Source of the DNA: Roseomonas marmotae | GTDB lineage: Bacteria; Pseudomonadota; Alphaproteobacteria; Acetobacterales; Acetobacteraceae | Direction of reading: 5' to 3' | Assembly (NCBI RefSeq): GCF_017654485.1 | Contig: NZ_CP061095.1 | Coordinates: forward strand, 144,501 to 208,500 | Length of the DNA: 64,000 bases | Part shown: piece by piece, positions 27,966 to 36,334 of the stretch | Position numbering within the stretch: position 1 is the first letter of the stretch | Layout of the letters: each line of letters starts with the position of its first letter | Translations under genes and position numbers: made by a program | The notes under the pieces: model-generated | Told to the model about the DNA's origin: nothing | Databases searched by the model: none | What the model saw: the letters and a program-made list of their open reading frames with translations, nothing else

Positions 27966-29013
27966 CCGGCTGATCCGCCGTGTCGACCCGCACCACCACC
28001 GACAGCCCTGGACGCAGCCGTTCCGCCAGGGGCTGGCCCTCATCCACCGTGATACGCACCGGCAGCCGCTGCGCCACCTTGGTGAAGTTGCCTGTCGCAT
28101 TGTCAGCGCGGATGATGCTGAACTCCGAACCCGTGGCGGGGGAGAAGCGCTCGATCCGCCCCGTCAGCTCGACGCCGCCCAGGGCATCGACGCTGAAATG
28201 CACAGGCTGGCCCGGGCGCATGCCCGCGACCTGTGTTTCCTTGTAGTTCGCCACCACCCAGCGATGCGGCGGGACGATGGTGGTGAGCTGCGTGCCTGCC
28301 TGCACATACTGGCCGAGACGCGCGCCCACCTCGCCCAGCCTCCCATCCTCCGGCGCGCGGATGCTGGTATTCTGCAGGTCGATCTCCGCCAGCTTCACCG
28401 TGGCCTCGGCATTGTGCACGGCGGCCTCCAGCGCCGGGCGGGTGGCGAGGGTCTCAGCCAGGTTCTGCTCGGCCACCGTGACGGCGGCATGGGCCTGGGC
28501 CAGACCCGCCTGGGCCTGGTGCAGCGCCGCCTCGATACTGACCAGCGTGGCGCGGGACTGGATATTGGAAGCGACCAGCGGCGCGATGCGCTGGTAATCC
28601 GCCTGGGCCTTGGCCAGCACGGCCTCGGCACCGCGCAGCTGTGCCTTGGCGACCTCGATGCTCGCCTCCCGCGTCTCCCGCGTGAGATCCAGATTGGCCA
28701 GGTTGCTCTGCGCCGTGGCCAGGGAGGCCCGCGCCTGCTCCAGCCGCTGGCGGTAGATGCGGTCGTCGATCTGCACCAGCAGCGTGCCGGCCTTCACGTC
28801 CATGTAGTCCTGGACCGGAATCTCGGTGATGTAGCCGGTCACCTGCGGGCTGATGGTAGTGACGAGCCCGCGCACATAGGCATTGTCCGTGACCTGCACC
28901 GTGGAGGTGAAGGGCGGCAGGTGCCAGGCATGCAGCACCAGCAGCACGCCCGTGAGGCCGATGGCGGCAACCGGGATCGTGGCGCGGTTCTTGAGGAAGC
29001 TGGGGAGGGGCAT
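27958..29013 (-). CDS. HlyD/EmrA-type membrane fusion protein
   Basis: 351 residues. A single N-terminal membrane helix (about 11-30) is followed by the lipoyl half-motif DNAYVRGLVTTISPQVTGYI, a long alpha-hairpin (about 80-195) rich in Ala and Gln, and the second half-motif NTSIRAPEDGRLGEVGARLG. It bridges the inner-membrane MFS pump encoded upstream to the outer membrane for drug or toxin export. The order marR-emrB-emrA in one direction supports a drug-efflux operon. Confidence 0.9.
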   Translation of the reverse strand: MPLPSFLKNRATIPVAAIGLTGVLLVLHAWHLPPFTSTVQVTDNAYVRGLVTTISPQVTGYITEIPVQDYMDVKAGTLLVQIDDRIYRQRLEQARASLATAQSNLANLDLTRETREASIEVAKAQLRGAEAVLAKAQADYQRIAPLVASNIQSRATLVSIEAALHQAQAGLAQAHAAVTVAEQNLAETLATRPALEAAVHNAEATVKLAEIDLQNTSIRAPEDGRLGEVGARLGQYVQAGTQLTTIVPPHRWVVANYKETQVAGMRPGQPVHFSVDALGGVELTGRIERFSPATGSEFSIIRADNATGNFTKVAQRLPVRITVDEGQPLAERLRPGLSVVVRVDTADQPVR

Positions 29014-29043
29014 CGTTGTCCTGATGGATCTGCTGCGGCCGGC

Positions 29044-30633
29044 TCAGGCGGCCTGGGTCTCGCGGCCGCGCAGCCGCTTGAAGAGCATGTGCGCCAGCAA
29101 AAGCACGATGGCGGCCATGGCCATGACGGACACGGTCAGGAAGACATCGTTATAGGCCAGCACATAGGATTCCCGGCTGGCGACCTGCGCCAGCATCGCA
29201 TTGCCTTCGGCGCCGCGCAGCGCCGGGTCGCCCAGCGTGCCGGCATGGACGCCGCTGTACTGCTGGATGCGGGACGCCACGGCCGGGTTCTGCAGCGTCA
29301 GCGACTGCACGATCTCGCTGGAATGGAACTTCTCGCGATAGACCAGCAGCGTGCCGAGCCCCGCCGAGCCGAGCAGGCCGCCGAAATTCTGCGAGACGAG
29401 GAACACCGCCAGGAAGCTCGGCAGATACTGCATGCCGGTGCGGATGAGATAGGTGAAGCTCCAGGAGGTGGCGGCCGGCAGGAAGATGGCGGCGCCGAAG
29501 CCCATCATCGCCTGGGAGAGATAAAGATCCTGCGGCCGCGTCAGGCTGGTGGACTGGCTGTCCATCCAGGCGCCGGCGGCGATCAGCAGCAGGGCGACGA
29601 GGTGGATGCCCTCCGCCCGATGCGGCTTGTTGATGCAGGCAACGGCAAGAGAGCCTGCCAGCGTCGCCGCCGTGATCACCCAGAAAAGCCCGGTCATGTG
29701 GTCGTTGAGCAGGCCGAGATTCTGGAAGAAGCCGACCATGCCCGTGCTCTGCTCCGCCATCACGCAGCGGAGGATCAGCATCGAGCCGCCGAAGGCGATC
29801 ATGTTCAGCGACGAGAGGAAATGCAGATGCAGCAGCGGCTGCGCGCGGTTCATCTCGATCAGCAGCACCAGCGTCAGCGCGCCAATACCACCGGCCAGGG
29901 TCACGCCCAGCCAGGGCGCTTCCAGCCACCAGTAATAGCGGCCCAGGGTGAGGGCGACCGAGAGCAGACCGCAGCCGAGTGCCAGCAGCGGCAGGGAAAG
30001 GATATCGACCCTGTCGAAGACCTTGGCGCGGGGCGGCGGCGTGATCGGCAGAAGATAGATCACGGCGAAGCTGAGCATGGCCAGTCCCAGCTCCAGCACG
30101 TTCAGCCCGTGCCAGAGGTCGAGCTGCAGCAGATCGGGCGAGATGACCCGCGCCAGCGGCATCGACAGCTGCGTTCCCATCAGGCCGAGCGCGAGGCCGG
30201 AGGACAGCTTTTGTGACGGGGGCAGGGGCTCCAGCATGTAGAGGAAGGCCAGTGTACCCAGCGGCGCCGTGGCGAAGCCGGCTACCCCGCGCAGCACCAC
30301 CGCCGCGTTCAGGTCATCCGTGAAGAGATGCAGCAGGGAGACCAGAACGAAGAAGCCCAGCCCCAGCTCAGCGAAGATGCGGATGCCGTATTGCGTGCGG
30401 AACTTCCACAGCAGCAGCGTGGCCGTTGCATTGGTGGCGGAGAAGGCGGCCGATAGCCACAGCACCTCGTTGGTCGTGGCGCCGAACTGCGCCTGCGCCG
30501 CCAGAAGATTGGCGGTGAACAGGTTGCTGCTGAGGCCAGAGGTCAGGCCAAAGAGCAGGGAGGCCAGGAAGTAGACGAAGATGCGCGGCAGCGAGGCGGG
30601 GAGCGGGGCCGGCGGGTCTGCCGCGCCGCTCAT
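29044..30633 (-). CDS. DHA2-type MFS multidrug transporter (EmrB-like, 14 membrane segments)
   Basis: 529 residues, highly hydrophobic, with about 14 predicted membrane segments. The opening segment is FVYFLASLLFGLTSGLSSNLF and the loop FRTQYGIRIFAELGLG corresponds to MFS motif A. It uses the proton gradient to expel hydrophobic compounds together with the adjacent fusion protein. It overlaps the marR-type gene by 4 bp. The exported compound is unknown. Confidence 0.88.
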   Translation of the reverse strand: MSGAADPPAPLPASLPRIFVYFLASLLFGLTSGLSSNLFTANLLAAQAQFGATTNEVLWLSAAFSATNATATLLLWKFRTQYGIRIFAELGLGFFVLVSLLHLFTDDLNAAVVLRGVAGFATAPLGTLAFLYMLEPLPPSQKLSSGLALGLMGTQLSMPLARVISPDLLQLDLWHGLNVLELGLAMLSFAVIYLLPITPPPRAKVFDRVDILSLPLLALGCGLLSVALTLGRYYWWLEAPWLGVTLAGGIGALTLVLLIEMNRAQPLLHLHFLSSLNMIAFGGSMLILRCVMAEQSTGMVGFFQNLGLLNDHMTGLFWVITAATLAGSLAVACINKPHRAEGIHLVALLLIAAGAWMDSQSTSLTRPQDLYLSQAMMGFGAAIFLPAATSWSFTYLIRTGMQYLPSFLAVFLVSQNFGGLLGSAGLGTLLVYREKFHSSEIVQSLTLQNPAVASRIQQYSGVHAGTLGDPALRGAEGNAMLAQVASRESYVLAYNDVFLTVSVMAMAAIVLLLAHMLFKRLRGRETQAA

Positions 30634-31076
30634 CGGCCGGCCTCCCCGGCGAGGGCATCCAGATTGGCGCTGATGGCGCGCAGCACCTTCAGCGCCGTCG
30701 CCAGCTCGGCCTCGTCGATACCCGCCAGCACGCGCGCGCGCAGCCCCTCGGAGATACCGGTCACCTCGGCCGCCACGGGGGCAGCAGCGGCGGTCAGCGC
30801 GACGCGCTTGGCACGGCGGTCCCCGGCTTCCGGCAGGCGGGCGACGAGACCCTGCCTCTCCAGGCCATCGAGCAGCCGCACCAGGGTCGGGTTCTCGATC
30901 GAAAGCTGCGCGGCCAATTCCCTCTGCGGCATCCCGTCGCGCTCATGCGCCAGCAGCGCCAGCACACGGGCGCGGGCCAGGGTCTGGCCGGAGGCCCGCA
31001 ACTCCGCATCGAAGCAGCCGCGCCAGCGAAAGAAGACGCGCCGCAACTCAGCCCCGAAAGCTTCATGCACGGACAA
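30630..31076 (-). CDS. MarR-family regulator
   Basis: 148 residues with the winged helix-turn-helix core MPQRELAAQLSIENPTLVRL, then LEGQGLV-like text (LERQGLVARLPEAGDRRAKR). First gene of an efflux operon, it probably represses that operon and is released by a phenolic or drug-like ligand. A good dyad (TTAGC-TT-GCTAA) lies 24 bp upstream of its start, in the gap shared with hemA. Confidence 0.92.
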   Translation of the reverse strand: MSVHEAFGAELRRVFFRWRGCFDAELRASGQTLARARVLALLAHERDGMPQRELAAQLSIENPTLVRLLDGLERQGLVARLPEAGDRRAKRVALTAAAAPVAAEVTGISEGLRARVLAGIDEAELATALKVLRAISANLDALAGEAGR

Positions 31077-31087
31077 AGTCGTGATCC

Positions 31088-31121
31088 ATCGATAAAATGT
31101 TAGCTTGCTAATTAAATCGAT
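31088..31121. promoter_or_regulatory. probable MarR operator between marR and hemA
   Basis: The inner dyad TTAGCTTGCTAA (31100-31111, 5+2+5) is flanked symmetrically by two ATCGAT hexamers (31088-31093 and 31116-31121). The site sits immediately upstream of marR in an AT-rich patch, the expected place for autoregulation. As hemA starts about 80 bp away in the opposite direction, it might be affected too. Confidence 0.6.
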
Positions 31122-31203
31122 GAGGACATGACTACAAGCGATGCAGCCTTGCCCCGACGGGATTGCTGATCTGTGCTGTGCGCGGCACGAAGAGGTGAAG
31201 CGG

Positions 31204-32475
31204 ATGACATTCCTGCAAGCCGGGTTTAATTCTGGTTCCCTGACTCAGTTGGCGGAGGCCGTCTTGCATCCCTTCCAGAATTATTGCCGAGACGAACTCG
31301 CCCGCATGAAGGCCGAGGGGCGCTATCGCAGCTTCGCGGCCCTCTACAAATCCCGCAGCGACTTTCCGCGCTATACTGACGCCGAGGGGCGGGAGATTAT
31401 CGTCTGGTCCTCCAATGACTATCTCGGACTTGGCGGTTCCGACATTCTGGCCGATGCGGCGATCCGTGCGGTGGAGATGCATGGCGTCGGCTCCGGCGGC
31501 ACGCGCAACATCTCTGGCAATACGCCGCTGCATGAGGCGCTGGAGCGGGAGCTCGCCACGCTGCACCAGAAGGACGCGGCACTGGTCTTCACCTCCGGCT
31601 ACGTGGCCAATCAGGCGGCGCTGGGCACCATCCTCGCCAGCATGGGCGGTAACTGGCAGGTCTTCTCGGACGAGAAGAACCACAACTCCATGATCGCCGG
31701 CATGAAGAATGCCCGGCACAAGAGCATCTTCCGCCATAATGACGTGGCGCATCTGGAGGAGCTGCTGGCGGCCGCCGACCCGGCGGTGAACAAGCTGGTG
31801 GCCTTCGAGTCCGTCTATTCCATGGATGGCGATATCGGCCCGCTGGCCGAGCTGGCGGCACTCTGCCGGAAATACGGCGCCTTGAGCTATCTGGACGAGG
31901 TGCATGCCGTCGGGATGTATGGCCCGACCGGTGCCGGCGTGGCCGAGCGCGACGGCATTCTGGACCAGATCGACATCGTCCAGGGCACGCTGGCCAAGGC
32001 CTTTGGCTGCCATGGCGGCTACGTGGCGGCAGGGGCGGAGATCGTGGACTACCTGCGCTCGGCTGCGGCCGGCTTCATCTTCACCACGTCCCTGCCGCCG
32101 GCCCTGGCCGCCGCGGCCCTGGCCAGCGTGCGGTACGTGAAGGGCGCAAAGGCGCTGCGGGCGCGCCATGCCGAGCGCGCCGCCCGGCTGAAGGCCGCCT
32201 TCCGCGCCGTGGGCGTCGAGCCCATGCCTTCGGTCAGCCATATAGTGCCGGTGCCGGTGGGCGATGCCGCGCTGTGCCGCCGCGTCAGCCAGATGCTGCT
32301 GGAAGATCACGGGCTCTATGTGACGCCCATCAACTACCCGACGGTGCCGCGCGGGACCGAGCGGCTGCGCTTCACGGCCACGCCGCGCCATGGCGATGCC
32401 GAGATCGAGCAGGCAGCCCAGGCCCTGGCGGATGTGCTGCGCCGGGTGGGGCTGCTGCGGGCGGACGCCGCCTGA
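31204..32475 (+). CDS. hemA: 5-aminolevulinate synthase
   Basis: 423 residues from ATG 31204, preceded by AGAGGTGAAG; an in-frame ATG at 31141 would add 21 residues and cannot be excluded. Typical ALAS text includes [63 protein letters not shown] and the PLP-lysine motif GTLAKAFG. It condenses glycine with succinyl-CoA, the first step of heme synthesis in alphaproteobacteria. No other heme gene is adjacent. Confidence 0.93.
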   Translation: MTFLQAGFNSGSLTQLAEAVLHPFQNYCRDELARMKAEGRYRSFAALYKSRSDFPRYTDAEGREIIVWSSNDYLGLGGSDILADAAIRAVEMHGVGSGGTRNISGNTPLHEALERELATLHQKDAALVFTSGYVANQAALGTILASMGGNWQVFSDEKNHNSMIAGMKNARHKSIFRHNDVAHLEELLAAADPAVNKLVAFESVYSMDGDIGPLAELAALCRKYGALSYLDEVHAVGMYGPTGAGVAERDGILDQIDIVQGTLAKAFGCHGGYVAAGAEIVDYLRSAAAGFIFTTSLPPALAAAALASVRYVKGAKALRARHAERAARLKAAFRAVGVEPMPSVSHIVPVPVGDAALCRRVSQMLLEDHGLYVTPINYPTVPRGTERLRFTATPRHGDAEIEQAAQALADVLRRVGLLRADAA

Positions 32476-32495
32476 GGCAGCCACGGGTCCGGAAA

Positions 32496-32525
32496 GCCCC
32501 GGGCCGCGCCAAGCGGTCCCGGGGC
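32496..32525. terminator. hairpin between convergent hemA and SGNH gene
   Basis: GCCCCGGGCCGC pairs with GCGGTCCCGGGGC (one bulged T) around a 5-nt loop. A short T-run exists only on the minus strand (CTTTCC), so it may terminate mainly the leftward gene while acting as a roadblock for hemA transcripts. Confidence 0.55.
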
Positions 32526-32531
32526 CGGTAT

Positions 32532-33518
32532 CTACGCCGCCAGGGCAGGGCTGCCGCGCCGGCGCGACCAGACCAGCGCCAGCAGGGCCGGGGCCAGCAG
32601 CAGCAGGGCGGAGGGCTCAGGCACCGGGACCGCCAGCTGGTCATGTGCGATCCGCTGCAGGGCAAGGGCCTGTTCCGGGGTAATGCCCAGATCGGCGGCC
32701 ACATATTCCTCCAGGCCCAGGCTGAGCGGGTCCAGCCCTGTGATGCTGCCGAAGACCATCAAGGCTTCCAGGTAATAGCCGAAGACGCTGGCGTGATAAT
32801 TGTCCGGCGCCCAGAGGCTTACCTGGCCGGGCGCGATGCCGTCATAGGGATTGGGGTCGGCGAAGCCGGTCTCCATCGCCCTGTTCCATGCCCCACCCAC
32901 GGTGATGACACGGTCGATCTCCGGCGAATTCGCCTTGGCGGCCTCGTAGCCGGCCTGGACATCCTGATACATGGCGCTGATCGGCTGGCCATACCAGGCG
33001 CCGGTGGGGCGGTAAGTCTGGTCGGCGCGGGACCAGGTAGCCATCAGGCTGATATCGACATCCGGGTTCCGCGCTGTCAGCAGATCCGCGAACAGCGCGG
33101 AATATTCGATCAGCTTGGCCGGGTTGCCGGGGTCCGTCACGTCCAGGGTGCTGTAGCTTTGCAGCACCACATGGTCCCAGGGTTGGTCGATCAGACTGCG
33201 CCGGTTGTTCCAGTGGAAATCCAGGCCTGAACCACCCTGGGTCTCCAGGCTGACATCGTAGTCCAGGCCGGCCTGCAGCGTGAAAGCCTTGAAGAGAGCG
33301 GGGACACCGCCGATGCCCGTGCCGTTGAGGTCAGTGACCGTACCGGGCCGGTAGGCCTGCACCGTCGGCGGCGCTGCGCCGGCTGGGTCGCCATAGGTGA
33401 AGCTGTTGCCAACGAAGAGGATGCTGGCGGCCGAGGCTGCCGTGCATTGCAGCGCGAAGGCGAAAACCGACACCACCAGGATGCCGGCCCGCCGGCCTGT
33501 CGAAGAGGGGAAGTTCAC
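32532..33518 (-). CDS. PEP-CTERM-tagged SGNH/GDSL-like secreted hydrolase
   Basis: About 328 residues if translated from GTG 33518, which has GGAGG at ideal distance; an ATG 12 bp upstream overlaps that site. A signal peptide (RRAGILVVSVFAFALQCTAASAA) is followed by ILFVGNSFTYGD, the GNS block of SGNH-like hydrolases. A late WAPDNYHASVFGYYL segment contains a block-V-like D..H pair. The C-terminus is a textbook PEP-CTERM sorting tail: VPEPSALLLLAPALLALVW then RRR. Such tails are processed by an exosortase; none is encoded in this window. Substrate unknown. Confidence 0.85.
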   Translation of the reverse strand: MNFPSSTGRRAGILVVSVFAFALQCTAASAASILFVGNSFTYGDPAGAAPPTVQAYRPGTVTDLNGTGIGGVPALFKAFTLQAGLDYDVSLETQGGSGLDFHWNNRRSLIDQPWDHVVLQSYSTLDVTDPGNPAKLIEYSALFADLLTARNPDVDISLMATWSRADQTYRPTGAWYGQPISAMYQDVQAGYEAAKANSPEIDRVITVGGAWNRAMETGFADPNPYDGIAPGQVSLWAPDNYHASVFGYYLEALMVFGSITGLDPLSLGLEEYVAADLGITPEQALALQRIAHDQLAVPVPEPSALLLLAPALLALVWSRRRGSPALAA

Positions 33519-33734
33519 TGTTTCCTCCATTGCTTGACCCAAAGCCCAGGACGCGCTGGCTTCGGGCGAAGCAAGCCAAGCAAAGGGCATACCGGAGAAG
33601 GAAATCTTTCTTTTTCAGGAGTTCAGGAACGTTTTTCGATATCGCTGTTACTGATATGTAAAGAACTGCAACAACTATCCAGCCTTAAGCGCATAAGATA
33701 TGTTATGTAATATAAGAGGCGCGAAGCATATGTC

Positions 33735-33772
33735 TTGAAACCCGCTCTCATTGATGCGTATCAATACGCATC
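33735..33772 (+). promoter_or_regulatory. promoter and palindromic operator of ccdAB
   Basis: TTGAAA (33735-33740) and TATCAA (33759-33764), 18 bp apart, form a plausible promoter. The perfect inverted repeat GATGCGTA-TCAA-TACGCATC (33753-33772) overlaps its -10, and a second dyad TTGAT-GCGT-ATCAA (33751-33764) is nested in it. This fits conditional autorepression by a CcdA/CcdB complex. Confidence 0.7.
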
Positions 33773-33787
33773 TACATGGAGGCGCCG

Positions 33788-34033
33788 ATGCCTTACGATG
33801 CGAACGCGCCCAAGCGGCGCGTCAACATGACCCTCAATGTCGATCTCGTGGATCAGGCCCGCGTGCTGACCGACAATCTCTCCGATACGGTCGAGCACCT
33901 GCTCGCGCAGTTCGTAGCCGAGGCCGGAGCAGCCCAGCGCGAGAAAGAGCGGCGGATCGACCAGCATATCGAGGCCAGCAACCTGTTCGTCGCCCGGCAC
34001 GGCACGCTCGCCGACGAATTCTCCACCCTCTGA
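33788..34033 (+). CDS. ccdA: CcdA-type antitoxin
   Basis: 81 residues from ATG 33788, chosen because GGAGG lies 6 bp upstream; another ATG at 33776 overlaps that site. The N-terminal ribbon-helix-helix (RRVNMTLNVDLVDQARVL) binds DNA and the C-terminal tail (IDQHIEASNLFVARHGTLADEFSTL) wraps the toxin, as in CcdA. It neutralises CcdB and represses its own promoter. The stop overlaps the ccdB start (TGATG). Confidence 0.9.
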   Translation: MPYDANAPKRRVNMTLNVDLVDQARVLTDNLSDTVEHLLAQFVAEAGAAQREKERRIDQHIEASNLFVARHGTLADEFSTL

Positions 34034-34353
34034 TGCCACAACAGTTCGGGGTCTTCCGGAACCCCGGCCGGAACAAGGCCGTGATCCCCTATGTATTGGT
34101 GGTCCAGTCCAACCGCTTCCGGCACTCCGGCCGGCGTGTCGTGGTCCCCCTCATCTCCGCCAGGAGCTTCGCCCCACCGGAGAGCGACATCGGGCCACGC
34201 TTCATCATCGGTGGCGAGGGTGTGGTACTGGATCCTCTCCAGGTCACGAATGTTCCGGCCGCCGTCCTGGGCGACCCGGTGGCTTCCCTGGAGCAAGAGG
34301 AGGAGCGTATCGTCCGGGCGCTGGACGTCATGATGAGCACGGCATGGCGTTGA
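34033..34353 (+). CDS. ccdB: CcdB-type toxin (DNA gyrase inhibitor family)
   Basis: 106 residues. MPQQFGVFRNPG begins as in CcdB, followed by VIPYVLVVQSNRF, TRVVVPL-like text (GRRVVVPLISARSF) and the C-terminal helix EEERIVRALDVMMSTAW. In F-plasmid CcdB the last residues (W99, G100, I101) poison GyrA; here the protein ends TAWR, so Trp is kept but the final Gly-Ile is not. It may be a weakened or differently targeted toxin. Chromosomal context suggests stabilisation or an addiction role. Confidence 0.9.
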   Translation: MPQQFGVFRNPGRNKAVIPYVLVVQSNRFRHSGRRVVVPLISARSFAPPESDIGPRFIIGGEGVVLDPLQVTNVPAAVLGDPVASLEQEEERIVRALDVMMSTAWR

Positions 34354-34395
34354 TCCCGCGGCGCACCGTCGTGGCGGGCCGGCCACGGAAAGCGC

Positions 34396-34764
34396 TCAGC
34401 CGCCGGGGCGGCCGACCAGCGCGATAACGGCATCCACGATCTCCGACACCCGGAACGGCTTGTCGAAGACGGCGGCGAAGAGATGCGCGTTCTGCCGCGC
34501 GATATCGGCTTGCGCGCCACTCATCAGGATGATCGGCGGCGGGTCGCCATCCGTCCGCTCCTGTATCGCCTGGGCGAATTCCAGGCCGTTCATTACAGGC
34601 ATCATGAAATCCGTGATGACCAGCGCGGGCCTGTCCCGCTGGAAGACATCCAGCCCCTTCCGCCCGTTGCTGGCGCGGACGGCCATGAACCCTTCATCCT
34701 CCAGTGCGAAGGACAGCACATCTGCGATCAGGAATTCGTCATCGACCACCAGGATCGTCGTCAT
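34396..34764 (-). CDS. single-domain response regulator (CheY-like receiver)
   Basis: 122 residues, receiver domain only. Acidic pocket DDE at 8-10, phospho-acceptor Asp52 in LVITDFMMPVMNG, Ser82 and Lys102 (FDKPF) are all in place. With no output domain it acts by protein contact or as phosphate sink. It lies downstream of the KaiC-like ATPase and the disrupted hybrid kinase, in the same direction, so the three probably form one signalling unit. Confidence 0.92.
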   Translation of the reverse strand: MTTILVVDDEFLIADVLSFALEDEGFMAVRASNGRKGLDVFQRDRPALVITDFMMPVMNGLEFAQAIQERTDGDPPPIILMSGAQADIARQNAHLFAAVFDKPFRVSEIVDAVIALVGRPGG

Positions 34765-34796
34765 GTGCCGGCCTGCCCCACTGAACGCTTGCGCGG

Positions 34797-36245
34797 TCAG
34801 TTCCCCGGTCCGGAGTTGAGCGTTCCCGTCGTGATCGTGCTCATGCTCTCGAAGGCCCGGGACAGCCGGATGCCGTGATCCGTGATCACGAGCTCGCGGA
34901 GCGAAGGCTCGAAGCCGCTGTCCCTGACCTTGATGACCGAGAAGACCCGGCGGAGTTCCGAGCGCACCTCGACGAGCCGCACCAGCAACAGGTTGTCGAA
35001 GATGCTGGAAAGCTCCATGGCTGGCGCATGGGCATTGGCATCGAACATGTCACGGATTTCCCAGCTCGCCGTGACGGAGGTCCCCATCGCGCGCAACTCG
35101 TTGATGAGAGCTGCGAAGAATTCCAGCCGCCGGCTCTGGTCGAGAACGGTGCGTGCGATGGCGCCCAGGCTGTCGATCATGACCCGCCGGTAGCCGCCCT
35201 GGCGCACCGCATCCAGCAGGCGGTAGCCCAGTTCATCCATCAGATGCTCCGCCGCCGGCTGCCACATCAGGCGGACGGCACCGGATTCCATCTTCTGCCG
35301 CAGGTCGAGCCCCATCCGCTCGGCCTTGCGCTGCAGGCGCCCGGCCGTCTCGTAGAAGCCGAAGATCAGCCCCGGCTCCTGCATCGTGCATTGCGTGATG
35401 AAGTTCAGCCCCAGGCTGGTCTTGGCGGTCCCGGACGGACCGATCACCAGGGTCGCGGAATTGCGCTGCAGCCCCCCGCCGGTCATCTTGTCCAGGTCCT
35501 GGACGCCGCTGCTCACCCGCTCGTCGCCCGGCTCCGGATCATCAGAGTTCGGCCTGCTGCCCAGCACGGCTTCCAGCCGCGGATGCACGACAATGCCATC
35601 CGGCGTGATCCTGAAATTATGCAGCCCCCCGATCGCGCCGCTGCCGCGCGTTTTCCGCAGATGCAGCCGGCGGATGGAGCGAACCCCCACCAGATCCTCG
35701 CCCAGCTCGATGACGCCATCGACCATCGTGTGCTCGGGGCTCGAGTCGTCCATCCGGGCGCTGGTCAGCAGCAGCACGGTGCAGCCAGCGAAGGCGGCAT
35801 GCCCCTGCAGTTCCGCGATGAATTTCTTGGTATCCAATGTGTTGTCGGCGCGGGAGCGCGCATTGAGCACGCCGTCCACCACCAGCACCGAGGCACGCTG
35901 CCGCGCGATCTCCCGCCGCAGCAGCTTCACCACCTCGTCCAGCCCCTCGCTCTCGAGGGTATCGAAGGCGCTGACGAACTGGATTTCGTTGCCGATCCTC
36001 TCCCGCGAGAAGAAGCTCAGGCTGGAGAGGAAGTGGAAGAGCCGCTCATGCGATTCGGACAGCAGCGTCGCGAAGAGCACCCGCCCACCCTGTCGCGCGT
36101 GATGGAAGGCGATCTGGTTGGCCAGGATGGTCTTGCCCGAGCCGGGCCGCCCCTGGACGATGTAGGAGGATCCGGCCAGCAGACCACCCTTCAACACGGT
36201 GTCCAGGCCCGGGATTCCCGTTTCTAACCTCGCGAGAGTTTCCAA
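34797..36245 (-). CDS. KaiC-like double RecA-fold ATPase
   Basis: 482 residues with two KaiC/RAD55 domains. Walker A motifs are GRPGSGKT (32-39) and GPSGTAKT (269-276); Walker B-like strands are SVLVVDGV and RVMIDSLGA. The N-terminal pattern TGIPGLDTVLKGGL is typical of KaiC. True cyanobacterial KaiC also has KaiA and KaiB partners; none is seen here. In proteobacteria such proteins sit next to histidine kinases and receivers and take part in stress or light signalling, not a proven clock. Its upstream kinase has been cut by an IS. Confidence 0.9.
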   Translation of the reverse strand: METLARLETGIPGLDTVLKGGLLAGSSYIVQGRPGSGKTILANQIAFHHARQGGRVLFATLLSESHERLFHFLSSLSFFSRERIGNEIQFVSAFDTLESEGLDEVVKLLRREIARQRASVLVVDGVLNARSRADNTLDTKKFIAELQGHAAFAGCTVLLLTSARMDDSSPEHTMVDGVIELGEDLVGVRSIRRLHLRKTRGSGAIGGLHNFRITPDGIVVHPRLEAVLGSRPNSDDPEPGDERVSSGVQDLDKMTGGGLQRNSATLVIGPSGTAKTSLGLNFITQCTMQEPGLIFGFYETAGRLQRKAERMGLDLRQKMESGAVRLMWQPAAEHLMDELGYRLLDAVRQGGYRRVMIDSLGAIARTVLDQSRRLEFFAALINELRAMGTSVTASWEIRDMFDANAHAPAMELSSIFDNLLLVRLVEVRSELRRVFSVIKVRDSGFEPSLRELVITDHGIRLSRAFESMSTITTGTLNSGPGN

Positions 36246-36334
36246 GTCCGTCGCAACCCCAACAAACGGCCGAGGGGCAGCCAGGCGCTGCCCATGATGG
36301 CCCTGCCCTTCTCTGCACTCTTATGGGCGTGGGG

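Noticed and set aside
28198..30216. A 672-codon plus-strand open frame over emrA/emrB
   Set aside because: It is antisense to two clear efflux genes, with no domain and His/Gln/Arg-rich composition.
34797..36245. A circadian clock locus
   Set aside because: No kaiA or kaiB is present, and solitary KaiC-like ATPases beside kinases are common in proteobacteria without clock function.
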